Below, piece by piece: positions 1 through 7,944 of a stretch of 64,000 bases of DNA. This stretch comes from Gp1-AA145 sp963757135. GTDB taxonomy: Bacteria; Acidobacteriota; Terriglobia; Terriglobales; Acidobacteriaceae. The DNA is taken from positions 1 to 64,000 of the forward strand of contig CAVWQE010000003.1 in the NCBI GenBank assembly GCA_963757135.1. Direction: 5' to 3'. A program made the translations under genes and the position numbers. Position 1 is the first letter of the stretch; each line of letters begins with the position of its first letter. The notes beneath the pieces were generated by a model. The model was not told the origin of the DNA. It saw only the letters and a program-made list of their open reading frames with translations, and ran no database searches.

Positions 1-1070
1 TAATGGACGGAGCGTGGAACTATCCTCAGTTGCCGAGATGCTCCCGGGAAGCGTGGAATTCAGCACCTATTGCTTCGACAAATATGGAAACCGCAGTATG
101 GTCGCCCGGTCCACGATAGTCGGCGACCAAAAACTGAAGGGGACGAGACGGGCCTTTATAGTCGCGGTCGGTGTAGGGAATTATGAGAGAGCGGGGTTGC
201 ACCTCAACTTTGCATCAAGTGATGCCAACTTGTTCGCTGAAACACTGTATTCGACACTTTCTGATACGCATAATTTTGACAGCGTCACACGCATTAAGTT
301 GTGCGATGAGGAGGCCACCGACGCGAACATCTTGAGCAGCCTTGCGCCTTCTGGCGGGTACTTTCCACGGGAATCTCGGCCTACTACCAAAACAGATCCG
401 TGGTCTCCCGGTGGCTTCTGCCCAGGATACGGTCTTTTTCTATTTCAGTGGTCACGGAAAGAAAAATGGGTTGAGATATTTTTTGTTGGCCAACAACTTC
501 CACCTCGATCTTGCGTCAGGGAGGGTATCCGGTGCTGTGAGCGACCTAACGCTCACCAAATCGCTAGAAGCGCTGAACGCCGCTCAAGTCGTCGTTATTC
601 TTGATGCGTGCGAGTCGGGAGCGGCCCTCGATCCGGAACACGGCCGAGTCGGTCCCTTCAACTTCAAAGGTTTTGCCCAGATGGCCTACGATAAGGGCAT
701 CTTCACAATTTCCGCTACTCAAAGCAATTCGGACGCCCATGAATCCGTAGATTTATGCCACGCTCAGTTTACATATATTTTAGTGGAAGACGGATTGGTT
801 TCCAATTTCGCTGACTGGCGACCGGTGGACCAAACGATCACTACCAAAGAGTGGTTGCAGTACGGAGCTGAAAGGCGAGAACCACAAACGCCTAACCATC
901 AATGTGTGCAATCTCCCGGGATTGCTCAGACGACGACTGAGGCTGCCAAAGGCAGTCGTGCCCCAAAAAGTTTATGGGAGCAGACTCCTCGTTTGTTTCT
1001 ACCCGACGTATATTCCGGATTCGACTTCACAATCTCAGACTTTCGCGGACCGCACGCGCGGAACCCTTAG
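1..1070 (+). pseudogene. caspase-like (peptidase C14) protein, 5'-truncated by window edge and frameshifted
   Basis: This is the C-terminal part of a caspase-family cysteine peptidase. The reading frame is open from base 2, so the N-terminus lies outside the window. A C14-type core starts near base 150 (RRAFIVAVGVGNYE). The downstream part, in another frame from about base 342, holds the catalytic His motif (YFSGHG, near 440-460) and the catalytic Cys motif (LDACESG, near 600-620), ending in QTPRLFLPD typical of such proteins. One extra base somewhere in about 330-410 separates the two frames. The frame change makes the gene a pseudogene or marks a sequencing error. Bacterial caspase homologues act in signalling or cell death; the partner domain here is not visible. 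The next gene, about 40 bases downstream on the same strand, encodes a Tat-exported protein. Confidence 0.75.
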
Positions 1071-1112
1071 GCAAAAGTTCCAGGAAAAATCATTCGACCA
1101 AAGGAAAACACA

Positions 1113-2200
1113 ATGACAAAGGACGAAATGAATCAATCGCTACTCCCTAACCGGCGTGTGTTCGTCGCCTCTTCGGCGGCTGCTTTCGCATCTCTACTGA
1201 GTGCCGCTTCGCTCGGGCAGACCCTAGGCACAACGAACAGACAGCAATCCCGCTCTGGTTCGGGGCACTTCCATTTCGGCAAAGTTTACAGTCCTGCCGA
1301 GACGAGAGCTCTCGTATTGCCCTCTGAAGGAGCCAAAGGGGCTAAATTTGCCGCGCCAACCGGTATTCCATTCTGGTGGGACTCGGCAGCAAACAAGCTG
1401 GTCAATGGTACGAACGTCCAATTTGACCCACAAATTACAGCGGCTGACTACCAGTTGGCCGCGACTCTGCTTAGCTTCCGAGCTTCAAAAAATGACTTGG
1501 GAGACGTATGGAACCAACTGAAGAACAACGCCCAACTTAATATAAATCCGTCGAGCGTTTCGTCCGAAGGAGATCCACTCAATTGGATCTTGATGACCGG
1601 AATAAAGCTTGCTCAGGGTTTGCTAAATCGAAGGACCCCCAATCGGTATCATTATCTCAAGCCAGCACATCCAGTAACAATTCGAATAAGCCAACGGCTT
1701 CGCTAGGGTCTTCAGAAGCAGTGGTTTTCAAAAAAGGAATCTGTCAGCTTGCGGTTACACTAGAGGCTCAACAGAAACAGAGCGTCTGGGATCGACTCCT
1801 TGGATTACTGAAGACAGGGTCGTCGATCGTCGGGCTTTTGCCGATTCCAAAGCTCTATCAAACCGCTCTCACCAGTGTCTTGGCCAGCCTAAACCAACTT
1901 CAGGGTCAAACACCAAAATCCAACTTAATAACAGTTCTTGGCGGCATGTCATACAACTACAAGCTCTACGCTGGGGCGAATTCAGGTGCTGACCTGACGC
2001 TCCGCCCGGGCAAGTGGGTGTTCATTGACTCCGGTTTTGCGCAGGATAACTTCGATACCCAAAACAACCTAAAGAACGTTCACCTCTTTGTGGGGGGAGA
2101 ACTCTATCAAGTAACGGATCAAAACAACAAACCTATCGACACGACGTACGTTGTGGTGAATGTGGATCTTAATAAAGCCGCTGCTGCGCCAGCTTCTTGA
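1113..2200 (+). pseudogene. Tat-exported hypothetical protein, frameshifted
   Basis: Two overlapping frames join into one protein of about 360 residues. The N-terminus carries a twin-arginine signal (NRRVFVASSAAAFASLL). The first frame runs to about 1620 (MTGIKLAQG) and the second continues from FAKSKDPQSVSLS to the stop at 2200. One missing T in the ttt run near 1620 would restore continuity. The C-terminal part has beta-rich segments (LGGMSYNYKLYAG, KWVFIDSGF, LFVGGELYQV) and no family I recognise. It follows the caspase-like gene with a short gap on the same strand, so the two may be cotranscribed. The sharp single-base break inside a well-preserved protein suggests sequence error or very recent inactivation. 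Confidence 0.6.
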
Positions 2201-2524
2201 GGGATCGTCTGAGCAGATGCGGCTCCGGTAACAGCTCGAGCTCGCTGCGCACCTCAGCGGAGGAGCGACGTGGCGGGCGTGGCTGTTGGTGGGAGACGGC
2301 TTTGGGTGGGGGGCGAACCACTTTTGCGTCGCGGCGCAATAACCCGGTTCTCGGGTTTGGGCCACTTTCCATGGGGTTAACATCGGTCTCAAATCCCGTC
2401 GGGGATGCGAAGTTCTGGGTAGAACGGCCTCGTTCGGATTTGCTGCATCCCACGAGGCTGTTAACCGCCGTCGTGCGCAGCTTGAGCAAGCATGCAGGTA
2501 CAATCGTCCGCGAGACTTCCAGCC
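2201..2524. other. intergenic stretch without a supported gene
   Basis: Overlapping ORFs exist on both strands here but none shows a recognisable domain, a convincing start or a codon pattern like the flanking genes. I see no tRNA, terminator or repeat. Confidence 0.4.
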
Positions 2525-2680
2525 ATGGATGCGAACATTCGGTGTCCGAATTGTAAGCAAGCCACCCTAAGCGTTGAGCTGTTTGGGCCACACGCGGAGT
2601 ACTCCACTCAATGCCCAGTTTGCGGACCGGTATCAGGTTTTGTAATCTTCGACTTTAAAACATGCGGAATGCGACGATAA
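2525..2680 (+). CDS. small Zn-ribbon-like hypothetical protein
   Basis: A 51-residue ORF starting at the ATG at 2525. It contains two CxxC pairs (CPNC near residue 8 and CPVC near residue 30), the layout of a rubredoxin-like zinc ribbon, and ends FDFKTCGMRR. No neighbour shares its strand closely and there is no strong ribosome binding site, so expression is uncertain. The Cys spacing is the only positive evidence. It could be a remnant of a larger gene. Confidence 0.35.
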   Translation: MDANIRCPNCKQATLSVELFGPHAEYSTQCPVCGPVSGFVIFDFKTCGMRR

Positions 2681-3121
2681 AGTTTCCAAGCCTCTTAACG
2701 CAGCGGTTCCGATCAAGGCTGGGGACACATCGGGGACACATTAAGCTGTTTCTTGCTGCTCTTGGAACGTCATCCAGTGCGTTCCGGTTCCTGCAGTTTC
2801 TTAGGTTTACGATCTGAGCTCCCGCGTTCACCACTGGATCCTCTTTACGGTGTGTACGGCCTTCGGCCCATGAGCTCCGACGGGCAGTTCGGGCTAGCGC
2901 CGAACCTCGTGCCAAACATGGAATTCAAGTTCTTCTCTTAACTTGATTTCACTCCGCTGCGCTCAGGTGGGCGCCGTTCGGCCACGGCTCGGACGGTCAC
3001 GAGGTCTAAGCGCCGCTTTCGCGCCAAAACAAAAATCAAGAGCGTTTTGGCACTCACCGCGCCGACGCTCGCGCCCTGCCACCCTTCGCTGCGCTGCGTT
3101 TTTCCCCGTGTCCGCCGGTAT

Positions 3122-3163
3122 CTGTTTTTGTCTCGCTGCCGCTCAAGTGAAAGACAAAAACAG
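3122..3163. repeat. 12-bp perfect inverted repeat (hairpin)
   Basis: The arms CTGTTTTTGTCT (3122-3133) and AGACAAAAACAG (3152-3163) are perfectly complementary with an 18-base loop. The hairpin sits about 30 bases upstream of the ATG at 3191. It lies in a stretch (2681-3190) that has no other supported feature. It could be a transcription terminator of a lost gene or the edge of a mobile remnant; no T run follows on the plus strand. Confidence 0.5.
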
Positions 3164-3190
3164 CCTACCCGGCGGAACAGGGGATTAAAA

Positions 3191-3787
3191 ATGTTATTGA
3201 AGGATGCAAGCAGAACCAAGTACGAGAGGATGAGCCTAGCTATCACTGTGTTGGAGATGCCAACAATGTCGATTGTCAAGAGTCTCGAACCACTCAGGGC
3301 GATCAATTGGAACGACGCGCGCCCCTGGATCGTGATGCTAGGAGCCGTGATACTTTTCCTCGGCTGGGAACTTCGAAAGAAACAACGAGAGATCCAGAAA
3401 CTCGATCTCGAAATCGCGCAACTGCGTAGCCAGCAATCCTTGGTTCGAGTAGCTACTATCCACGAAATGAATTCGCTAATTAAGGATGTAGAAGAGATTT
3501 CGGCTCGAAAGCTGGGAATTTTAGGGGGCGCGAAAAAGCCGACGCGCACTTTCCCGCTGGAAGGGAAGCTGTTAGGATGTTTTTGCGAGGTCCATTTTCC
3601 TTTGTTTTCTTCCAGGCCATTAGCGCTGGTCGCTCTGAGCAATGCGGCAGTTCGCTCAGAAATTTGTAGGCGGTTTGGGGGCGGTTCGGACAGGAATCGC
3701 GCTCTTTTAGGCAACAGAGGCAACTCCATGCACGATATGCAATTTGTGCAAAGCCGCATAAACACTGGTGATTTCGCATCTCGTTGA
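3191..3787 (+). CDS. hypothetical membrane-anchored coiled-coil protein
   Basis: The ORF from the ATG at 3191 (alternative ATG 3266) encodes one transmembrane segment (PWIVMLGAVILFLGWEL, about residues 47-63) followed by a charged heptad-rich stretch (KKQREIQKLDLEIAQLRSQQ) that should form a coiled coil. The first about 110 residues look protein-like. The remaining C-terminal part is compositionally different and may be read-through after damage, running up to the tRNA-Asp gene. No family is recognised. An antisense ORF of similar length exists but has no protein-like features. Confidence 0.35.
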   Translation: MLLKDASRTKYERMSLAITVLEMPTMSIVKSLEPLRAINWNDARPWIVMLGAVILFLGWELRKKQREIQKLDLEIAQLRSQQSLVRVATIHEMNSLIKDVEEISARKLGILGGAKKPTRTFPLEGKLLGCFCEVHFPLFSSRPLALVALSNAAVRSEICRRFGGGSDRNRALLGNRGNSMHDMQFVQSRINTGDFASR

Positions 3788-3797
3788 TTTGGCGAGT

Positions 3798-3874
3798 GGG
3801 GACGTAGTTCAGTTGGTTAGAACGCTGCCCTGTCACGGCAGAGGCCGCGGGTTCGAGTCCCGTCGTCCCCGCCA
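3798..3874 (+). tRNA. tRNA-Asp (anticodon GTC), CCA encoded
   Basis: A full cloverleaf is visible. The acceptor stem pairs GGGGACG (3798-3804) with CGTCCCC (3864-3870). The anticodon stem CTGCC/GGCAG encloses the loop CTGTCAC with anticodon GTC at 3832-3834, and the T arm carries GGTTCGAGTCC. Discriminator G at 3871 is followed by an encoded CCA (3872-3874). An integrase remnant lies directly at its 3' end, so this tRNA probably served as an integration site. Confidence 0.97.
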
Positions 3875-4320
3875 TTCCACTTGCTGACAAGTTGCGCCTG
3901 CAGTGCTTGCTTGGCTGGCATCGTGGACTGTGCGTAGAGTTCCAGAGTGATTCGCGCGTTCGCGTGTCGCATCATTTCTTGCGTCAGCTTCACGGGTGCG
4001 CCTTCTCCCACCAGCAGACTCGCTAGTGATCTCCGAAACGTATGCCAGCCGATTCGCTTGCAGATTCCGGCGCGCTTGGCAGCGGGCCAGATACCTTTCC
4101 TCATCAGCGAATCTTGCCAGTAAGGTTGAGTCCCTCCCATCTTCGGGGAAGGGAATACCCAGTCGGTCGGCTGACTGTACAGTGTGCGTGCCTTCCAATC
4201 TGCCAGCACGTCAGAAACTTCCTGACTCGCTGGAACTGGATTTCCACTCGCCACTGTCTTGAGTCCGCCGATGGGATGGCCCTTTCGTTTTACGGTGTAG
4301 GCACTGCTAGGGCTAGAAAA
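3817..4320 (-). pseudogene. tyrosine recombinase (phage-type integrase) C-terminal remnant
   Basis: The minus-strand frame encodes the C-terminal catalytic half of a tyrosine recombinase. Visible parts are HTFRRS (the H-x-x-R box), RHANARIT (third-box His) and LYAQS with the nucleophilic Tyr. The first catalytic Arg and the whole N-terminal DNA-binding half are missing; an in-frame stop occurs at 4321-4323. The reading frame runs past KW into the antisense of the tRNA-Asp gene, so its last about 20 residues are not conserved protein. The position with its 3' end at the tRNA 3' end is the classic arrangement of an element integrated at a tRNA. No matching distal attachment site was found, so the element has decayed or been deleted. 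Confidence 0.8.
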
Positions 4321-4483
4321 TCATTGCAGGGCTGCGCACACTGTACCGATTCCACAGGCTTGCAAAGGTAAACCAACCGGACATCCGAACGCCATCCGTC
4401 GGACTATCTCTATCAGTGAGAAGACAATCGCAAGTTAGGAACTTTCTCGGTATGCTCAGTGTCTCTATTCATTCAGCAAACCT

Positions 4484-4990
4484 ATGAATGTCCATCGGGC
4501 GTGCATTTTTCTCGCTTTAGCAGTCGTACTTGCTTCGTGCCAAGACAAAGGGATTCCTCAACCCGATGTGCTCACCGTAAAGCTAGACAACCTTACCGGA
4601 ATGGAAGCCCGAACCGCGAAGTGGATCGAAATGCGAGAGTTTTTGTGGAAGCATTGGGCCGAAAGGAATCGTGCAAGCTTACTACTCACAACAGTTTCAA
4701 AAGAGGGCAGAATGACACACGCGGAGTACAAAATCGTCCTTCTCCCCGGCAACGTGCTGACGCTCAAAGTATCCTTCGTGCGAGACCGAATCGGATATCA
4801 AGGGCAAGTGATACCGAAGGCTGACGGCGGATATGAAGCCTACACTGTAGACAGAGTCCTCTCAAAAAATCCTCGCGGCGTGGGGGAAGAGGCTAAAGTG
4901 ACGGTTTTGTCCAGTGATGCACTCGTTCCACCAGCGAAGTATTGGCTTCGATTTAAAGGATGGGGCGATACCCTAATCACTTACTTCTGA
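4484..4990 (+). CDS. hypothetical lipoprotein
   Basis: A 168-residue protein with a type II signal peptide: hydrophobic run CIFLALAVVLASC with the lipobox VLASC and Cys19 as predicted lipidation site. The mature part is soluble and mixed alpha/beta (TAKWIEMREFLWKHWAERN, YKIVLLPGNVLTLKVSFV) and ends at LITYF. It should sit in the outer or inner membrane facing the periplasm. No family is recognised. It stands alone on the plus strand between the integrase remnant and the ArsR operon, which raises the chance that it was cargo of the former element. Confidence 0.6.
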   Translation: MNVHRACIFLALAVVLASCQDKGIPQPDVLTVKLDNLTGMEARTAKWIEMREFLWKHWAERNRASLLLTTVSKEGRMTHAEYKIVLLPGNVLTLKVSFVRDRIGYQGQVIPKADGGYEAYTVDRVLSKNPRGVGEEAKVTVLSSDALVPPAKYWLRFKGWGDTLITYF

Positions 4991-5167
4991 TAGCGGCCTC
5001 TCGCCACGGTGACGTTTGCGGTATTTCGTACGCGGCTAGATTCCACGAAACCGGCCTCGGTTTGTGTTGATTGCTCAGCAGGCCGGATCGGACCTGATAC
5101 AGAATCGAGGTCAGGAGATAGGAGAAATGAAGGGAAACTATCGCCAAGCCTTTATTCGTAATATGCC

Positions 5168-5198
5168 TTGACACGTATATGCTTTTTGGAGTATATAC
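5168..5198 (+). promoter_or_regulatory. sigma70-like promoter with overlapping dyad operator for the ArsR operon
   Basis: A consensus -35 TTGACA (5168-5173) and a -10 TATATA (5192-5197) are separated by 18 bases. Between and over them lies the inverted repeat GTATAT (5175-5180) / ATATAC (5193-5198), a likely operator for the downstream regulator. The GTG start at 5205 falls where the transcript should begin, so the mRNA is predicted to be leaderless. Confidence 0.6.
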
Positions 5199-5204
5199 AA
5201 AGAC

Positions 5205-5585
5205 GTGGAATCTATCTTCGAAATTATTGCGGAGCCGAACCGCCGGGCGATATTGAGCCTATTGGCCGCGTCACAACGGTCAGTGGGAGAGATTGAGCGT
5301 CAGCTTCGTATGACGCAGCCGACTGTGTCCAAGCACCTGCGCGTGCTGCGTGAGGCAGGCTTTGTGGAATCCACGGTGGACGCTCAGCGCCGTCTTTACC
5401 GGCTCAGGCCTGAACCACTGCAGGAGTTGGATTTGTGGCTGGCTCAGTTCCGCCGGTTCTGGTCTGCTCACCTGGATGCTCTCGAACGCCACCTTGAGCG
5501 CATGAGTGAACAACCAAATCGATCATCTATAGCACCGAAAAGGAAGAAAAAGGAGAAGACAACGCGGCCCAAACCGCAAGCGTGA
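5205..5585 (+). CDS. ArsR/SmtB-family winged-helix repressor
   Basis: A 126-residue regulator. Residues 1-80 form the winged HTH: IIAEPNRRAILSLLA, then the recognition helix region MTQPTVSKHLRVLREAGFV and the wing VDAQRRLYRL. The tail after residue 100 is Lys-rich and probably disordered. No metal-binding Cys motif is visible, which places it with the SdpR-like branch that is typically found upstream of SRPBCC genes. It starts at GTG 5205 with no Shine-Dalgarno, matching a predicted leaderless transcript. The following VOC gene begins 14 bases after its stop and an SRPBCC gene follows, so it likely represses its own operon. Confidence 0.85.
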   Translation: MESIFEIIAEPNRRAILSLLAASQRSVGEIERQLRMTQPTVSKHLRVLREAGFVESTVDAQRRLYRLRPEPLQELDLWLAQFRRFWSAHLDALERHLERMSEQPNRSSIAPKRKKKEKTTRPKPQA

Positions 5586-5599
5586 GAAAGGAAAATGAA

Positions 5600-5992
5600 A
5601 TGAAAATCAAAGTAACCAGCCTATATGTGGACGACCAGGAAAAGGCCCTGCGCTTCTATACCGAAGTGCTGGGCTTCACTAAAAAGAATGACTTCAGTCA
5701 GGGCCCATATCGCTGGCTGACCGTGGCCTCGCCGGAGGAGCCGGACGGCGTCGAGCTGCAACTGGCGCTGAACAACAATCCGGCAGCCAAGGCGTATCAG
5801 CAGGCGATCTTTCAACAAAAGCAGCCCGCTATCATGTTCTTCACCGACAACATTACGGGCGACTATGAGCGGATCAAAGCCCGGGGGGCCGAGTTCACCA
5901 TGCCGCCCACGGATGTGACCGCCTCGACTATTGCCATGCTGAAGGACACCTGCGGCAACCTCATTCAAGTCACGCAGTTGAAGCAGTGGTAG
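5600..5992 (+). CDS. VOC-family (glyoxalase/bleomycin resistance-like) protein
   Basis: A 130-residue single VOC unit with two beta-alpha-beta-beta-beta modules. Module 1 is KVTSLYVDDQEKALRFYTEVLGF; module 2 includes IMFFTDNITGDYERIKARGAEF and ends with DTCGNLIQVTQL. The substrate cannot be told from sequence. The start at ATG 5600 is preferred over the upstream GTG 5582 because GAAAGGA (5586-5592) lies 7 bases before it. It is the second gene of the ArsR operon; ArsR-VOC-SRPBCC triplets are common in soil bacteria. Confidence 0.85.
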   Translation: MKIKVTSLYVDDQEKALRFYTEVLGFTKKNDFSQGPYRWLTVASPEEPDGVELQLALNNNPAAKAYQQAIFQQKQPAIMFFTDNITGDYERIKARGAEFTMPPTDVTASTIAMLKDTCGNLIQVTQLKQW

Positions 5993-6130
5993 AGCGGACG
6001 TTCAGCCACACATCGCCGGATAAAACGTCGTTGGTCGATCGTCGCTGGTCGTTCGCAACACGGGCTTTGGCCAACGACGGACGGCCAACGGCCGGCGACG
6101 GGTTGGGCTGAGCCGTAGAGGACGAAATAG

Positions 6131-6694
6131 ATGACCAATATCGAGCAGTACGCACCAAGTCCGGCCTACGGCGCGCAGGTAAAAAAAGACGGGCCAGATA
6201 ACGCCAAATGGACGCTCATCCTCGTCCGCGAGCTTCGGCACTCGCCGGAAAAAGTCTGGCGGGCTCTTATCGACCCGCCGCAGTTGCGCGAATGGGCGCC
6301 CTTTGTCGTCGACGGAAACATGGGTACGGTTGGAAACACGGTAAAGCTCACTTGGGTGGGAAATCCCAATCCGATCGACACCACAGTGACGCGAGCCGAT
6401 GCTCCCGAGGTGCTCGAGTACGGCGATATCCGTTGGGAACTCGAAGCCTTTAGCGGCGGAACGCGACTGACGCTGTGGCACAAGATCGACCGCCGCTTCA
6501 TCTCATGGGGCGCCGCCGGCTGGCACATTGCGTTCGACGTTCTGGACCGGCTGCTCGGTGGGAATCCGATTGCACGCATAGACGGCGCCGATGCCATGAA
6601 GTTCGATGCCTGGCAGCGGCTGAGGGCAGAATACGCCAAGCAGTTCGGCGTTGAAACGCCAAAGTGGACGCCTCCGGCGGTCCAAAAGTCGTGA
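6131..6694 (+). CDS. SRPBCC-domain (AHSA1-like) protein
   Basis: A 187-residue START/Bet v1-like protein. The hallmark ELRHSPEKVWRALIDPPQLREWAP is at about residues 35-58, and the rest (GTRLTLWHKID, WHIAFDVLDRLL) gives the hydrophobic-cavity fold of the AHSA1 group. Members bind hydrophobic ligands or act as small accessory proteins; the ligand is unknown here. It is the third gene of the ArsR operon, 138 bases after the VOC stop. A possible terminator and a REP-type repeat follow its stop codon. Confidence 0.85.
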   Translation: MTNIEQYAPSPAYGAQVKKDGPDNAKWTLILVRELRHSPEKVWRALIDPPQLREWAPFVVDGNMGTVGNTVKLTWVGNPNPIDTTVTRADAPEVLEYGDIRWELEAFSGGTRLTLWHKIDRRFISWGAAGWHIAFDVLDRLLGGNPIARIDGADAMKFDAWQRLRAEYAKQFGVETPKWTPPAVQKS

Positions 6695-6720
6695 GGAGAC
6701 GGTGGCCCGAGCTCGACGGT

Positions 6721-6805
6721 GCCCCATTCAAGTTGAGGCGTTTAGCGGGCGTTAGAGCCCGCTGCCGAAATCCCGAGCGAAGTCGAGAGACCTCTTGAGT
6801 GGGGC
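6721..6805. repeat. REP family B, copy 1
   Basis: Outer arms GCCCCATTCAAG (6721-6732) and CTTGAGTGGGGC (6794-6805) pair with one mismatch. The interior shares a block with the copy at 14022-14161 (GCCGAAATCCCGAGC followed by AAGTCGAG). This is the long form of the CCCACTCAAG palindrome that also brackets the RAYT remnant at 17.9-18.2 kb. The rest of the interval 6695-7003 holds no gene I can support. Confidence 0.65.
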
Positions 6806-6834
6806 AGCGGCATTGCCGCTCAAGGCGTTTTTTT
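6806..6834 (+). terminator. possible intrinsic terminator of the ArsR-VOC-SRPBCC operon
   Basis: The short hairpin AGCGGCATTGCCGCT (6806-6820) is followed after 7 bases by a run of seven T (6828-6834). The stem is short, so termination efficiency is uncertain. Confidence 0.35.
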
Positions 6835-7027
6835 GAACTAGCCATGTTCGACGCGCGCCTTAATGTCCGAATACGCCGTATCGATGAGCCGTCTTAGGGC
6901 TGCGGCATTCGCGGACGCGGCGTTGTGGACGTAGGTCTCAACTTCACATGGCGCATGAACTTGCCGCTGCCTTGCAACAGGCGGGACGGATCCAGGGGGC
7001 TGGCCCAGCCTTTCGCGGATACCTCTC

Positions 7028-7603
7028 TCATGGGGTTGCCCCACCCTTGTCGCTCCCGGTGTTGGAGCGATAGGGTGGGACTCTTATCACTGTTAGCCTC
7101 ATTCCCATCCGTTCTCGTTTCAGCGCCGTTGACGGGCACTCGATCTCGACTTTTCCTTCACAACCAGTTGACCACTGCAGGAAGCTGCTCCATCGCCAGT
7201 CTTCCGGCTCAGCGACCAACCCACGCTTCACTGGATTTCGATGAATATATTTGAGCTTTTCTACCCGTTTCCGTTCACTCCACACCGGGAAATCGTAGTA
7301 GCGAACCTGCCAGAAACGAGCCGAGCCCGTCGACTTCAGCTTGCGGGAAGTGATTTGTTTCAGCATCTGAATCACTAGGGAAAGTGTTTTGCGTTCCGGT
7401 TCGCTGATGAGCAAATGTATGTGCTCCGGCATCACGACATAACCTGTGACGTAACAGCCATACCAGCGGCGGACTCTCTCGAGTTCTCGCTCGAAGGTCT
7501 CTCGTGCTGGGACCGAATCGAAGAATGGTATCCGACGATAACAACTGAACGTGATCAAGTGCAAACAGCGCTGCTGTTGGTAGCGTTTGGGCTTTGGCCC
7601 CAT
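7028..7603 (-). CDS. REP-associated tyrosine transposase (RAYT, IS200-like Y1)
   Basis: A 191-residue single-domain Y1 transposase. The N-terminus has HLITFSCYRRIPFF, the HUH-type motif sits in VVMPEHIHLLI, and the C-terminal part has EKLKYIHRNPVKRGLV and WRWSSF, all typical of RAYT enzymes that mobilise REP palindromes. ATG 7603 is chosen because the residues upstream derive from repeat sequence. The last about 17 residues (from VPPYRSN to GGATP) are encoded by a family A REP palindrome (7033-7081), so repeat and gene overlap in frame. It lies inside the element 7004-7890. The catalytic motifs look intact and the gene may be functional. Confidence 0.9.
   Translation of the reverse strand: MGPKPKRYQQQRCLHLITFSCYRRIPFFDSVPARETFERELERVRRWYGCYVTGYVVMPEHIHLLISEPERKTLSLVIQMLKQITSRKLKSTGSARFWQVRYYDFPVWSERKRVEKLKYIHRNPVKRGLVAEPEDWRWSSFLQWSTGCEGKVEIECPSTALKRERMGMRLTVIRVPPYRSNTGSDKGGATP
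7033..7081. repeat. REP family A, copy 1 (overlaps 3' end of RAYT)
   Basis: A palindrome whose arms contain CCCACCCTTGTCGCTCC and GGAGCGATAGGGTGGG, preceded by GGGGTTGCC. It encodes the RAYT C-terminus on the minus strand. About 30 bases beyond it are also similar to the sequence after the palindrome at 12147. Confidence 0.75.
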
Positions 7604-7724
7604 GCGAGGGAATTGTAGTTCGAAATTGTGAGTCCGAGACCAGCAGAGTGAGAAATATCTAATCGAAATTCCAAATCGGGAACTCGGATGCCTGCGGAAC
7701 CTGTCACCACGCATAAAACCCTTT

Positions 7725-7769
7725 GGGTTGCCCCACCCTCGTCGCGCGTTCTTTGCGAGACAGGGTGGG
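7725..7769. repeat. REP family A, copy 2
   Basis: GGGTTGCCCCACCCTCGTCGC pairs imperfectly with GCGAGACAGGGTGGG. It lies upstream of the RAYT gene and about 50 bases from a third, differently built copy, giving the paired arrangement known from BIME units. Confidence 0.7.
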
Positions 7770-7819
7770 TAAACGACGAGACTGGACGTGGAAGATGACT
7801 TGTCCACGGAGAAGCTAAG

Positions 7820-7866
7820 TCCCACCCTCTCGCAAAAACCGCGAGAAGGGTGGGGCAACCCCAAAT
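7820..7866. repeat. REP family A, copy 3
   Basis: CCCACCCTCTCGC, short loop, GCGAGAAGGGTGGGG, followed by CAACCCCAAATTGG. Together with the following bases down to GAAAGGCTGGG it is nearly identical to 12234-12303. Confidence 0.75.
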
Positions 7867-7944
7867 TGGGAATCAATTTGAAAGGCTGGGCTGCACCCCG
7901 AAGAATTTCTTGGAGATAAAATGTTCGGACGGAGGCGCTCGGAA

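Larger units (their letters stand above)
7004..7890. mobile_element. complete RAYT/REP element (family A) with 11-bp inverted termini
   Basis: The segment is bounded by CCCAGCCTTTC (7004-7014) and its perfect reverse complement GAAAGGCTGGG (7880-7890). Inside lie three GGTTGCCCCACCCT-type palindromes (7033-7081, 7725-7769, 7820-7866) and one RAYT transposase gene (7028-7603, minus). A related short copy at 12121-12304 keeps both ends but lacks the transposase. The element lies between the SRPBCC gene and a VOC gene. Confidence 0.65.

Noticed and set aside
2938..3765. A 275-residue open frame on the minus strand.
   Set aside because: Composition and lack of any domain, plus the TM/coiled-coil frame on the plus strand, show it to be a shadow.
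3817..3890. Protein-like minus-strand frame across the tRNA-Asp gene (GDDGTRTRGLCRDRAAF).
   Set aside because: It is the antisense translation of tRNA-Asp and a frequent annotation artefact; only the part before it belongs to the integrase remnant.
6838..7044. Minus-strand ORF of 68 residues overlapping the left end of the RAYT element.
   Set aside because: No domain, no ribosome binding site, and half of it is repeat sequence.
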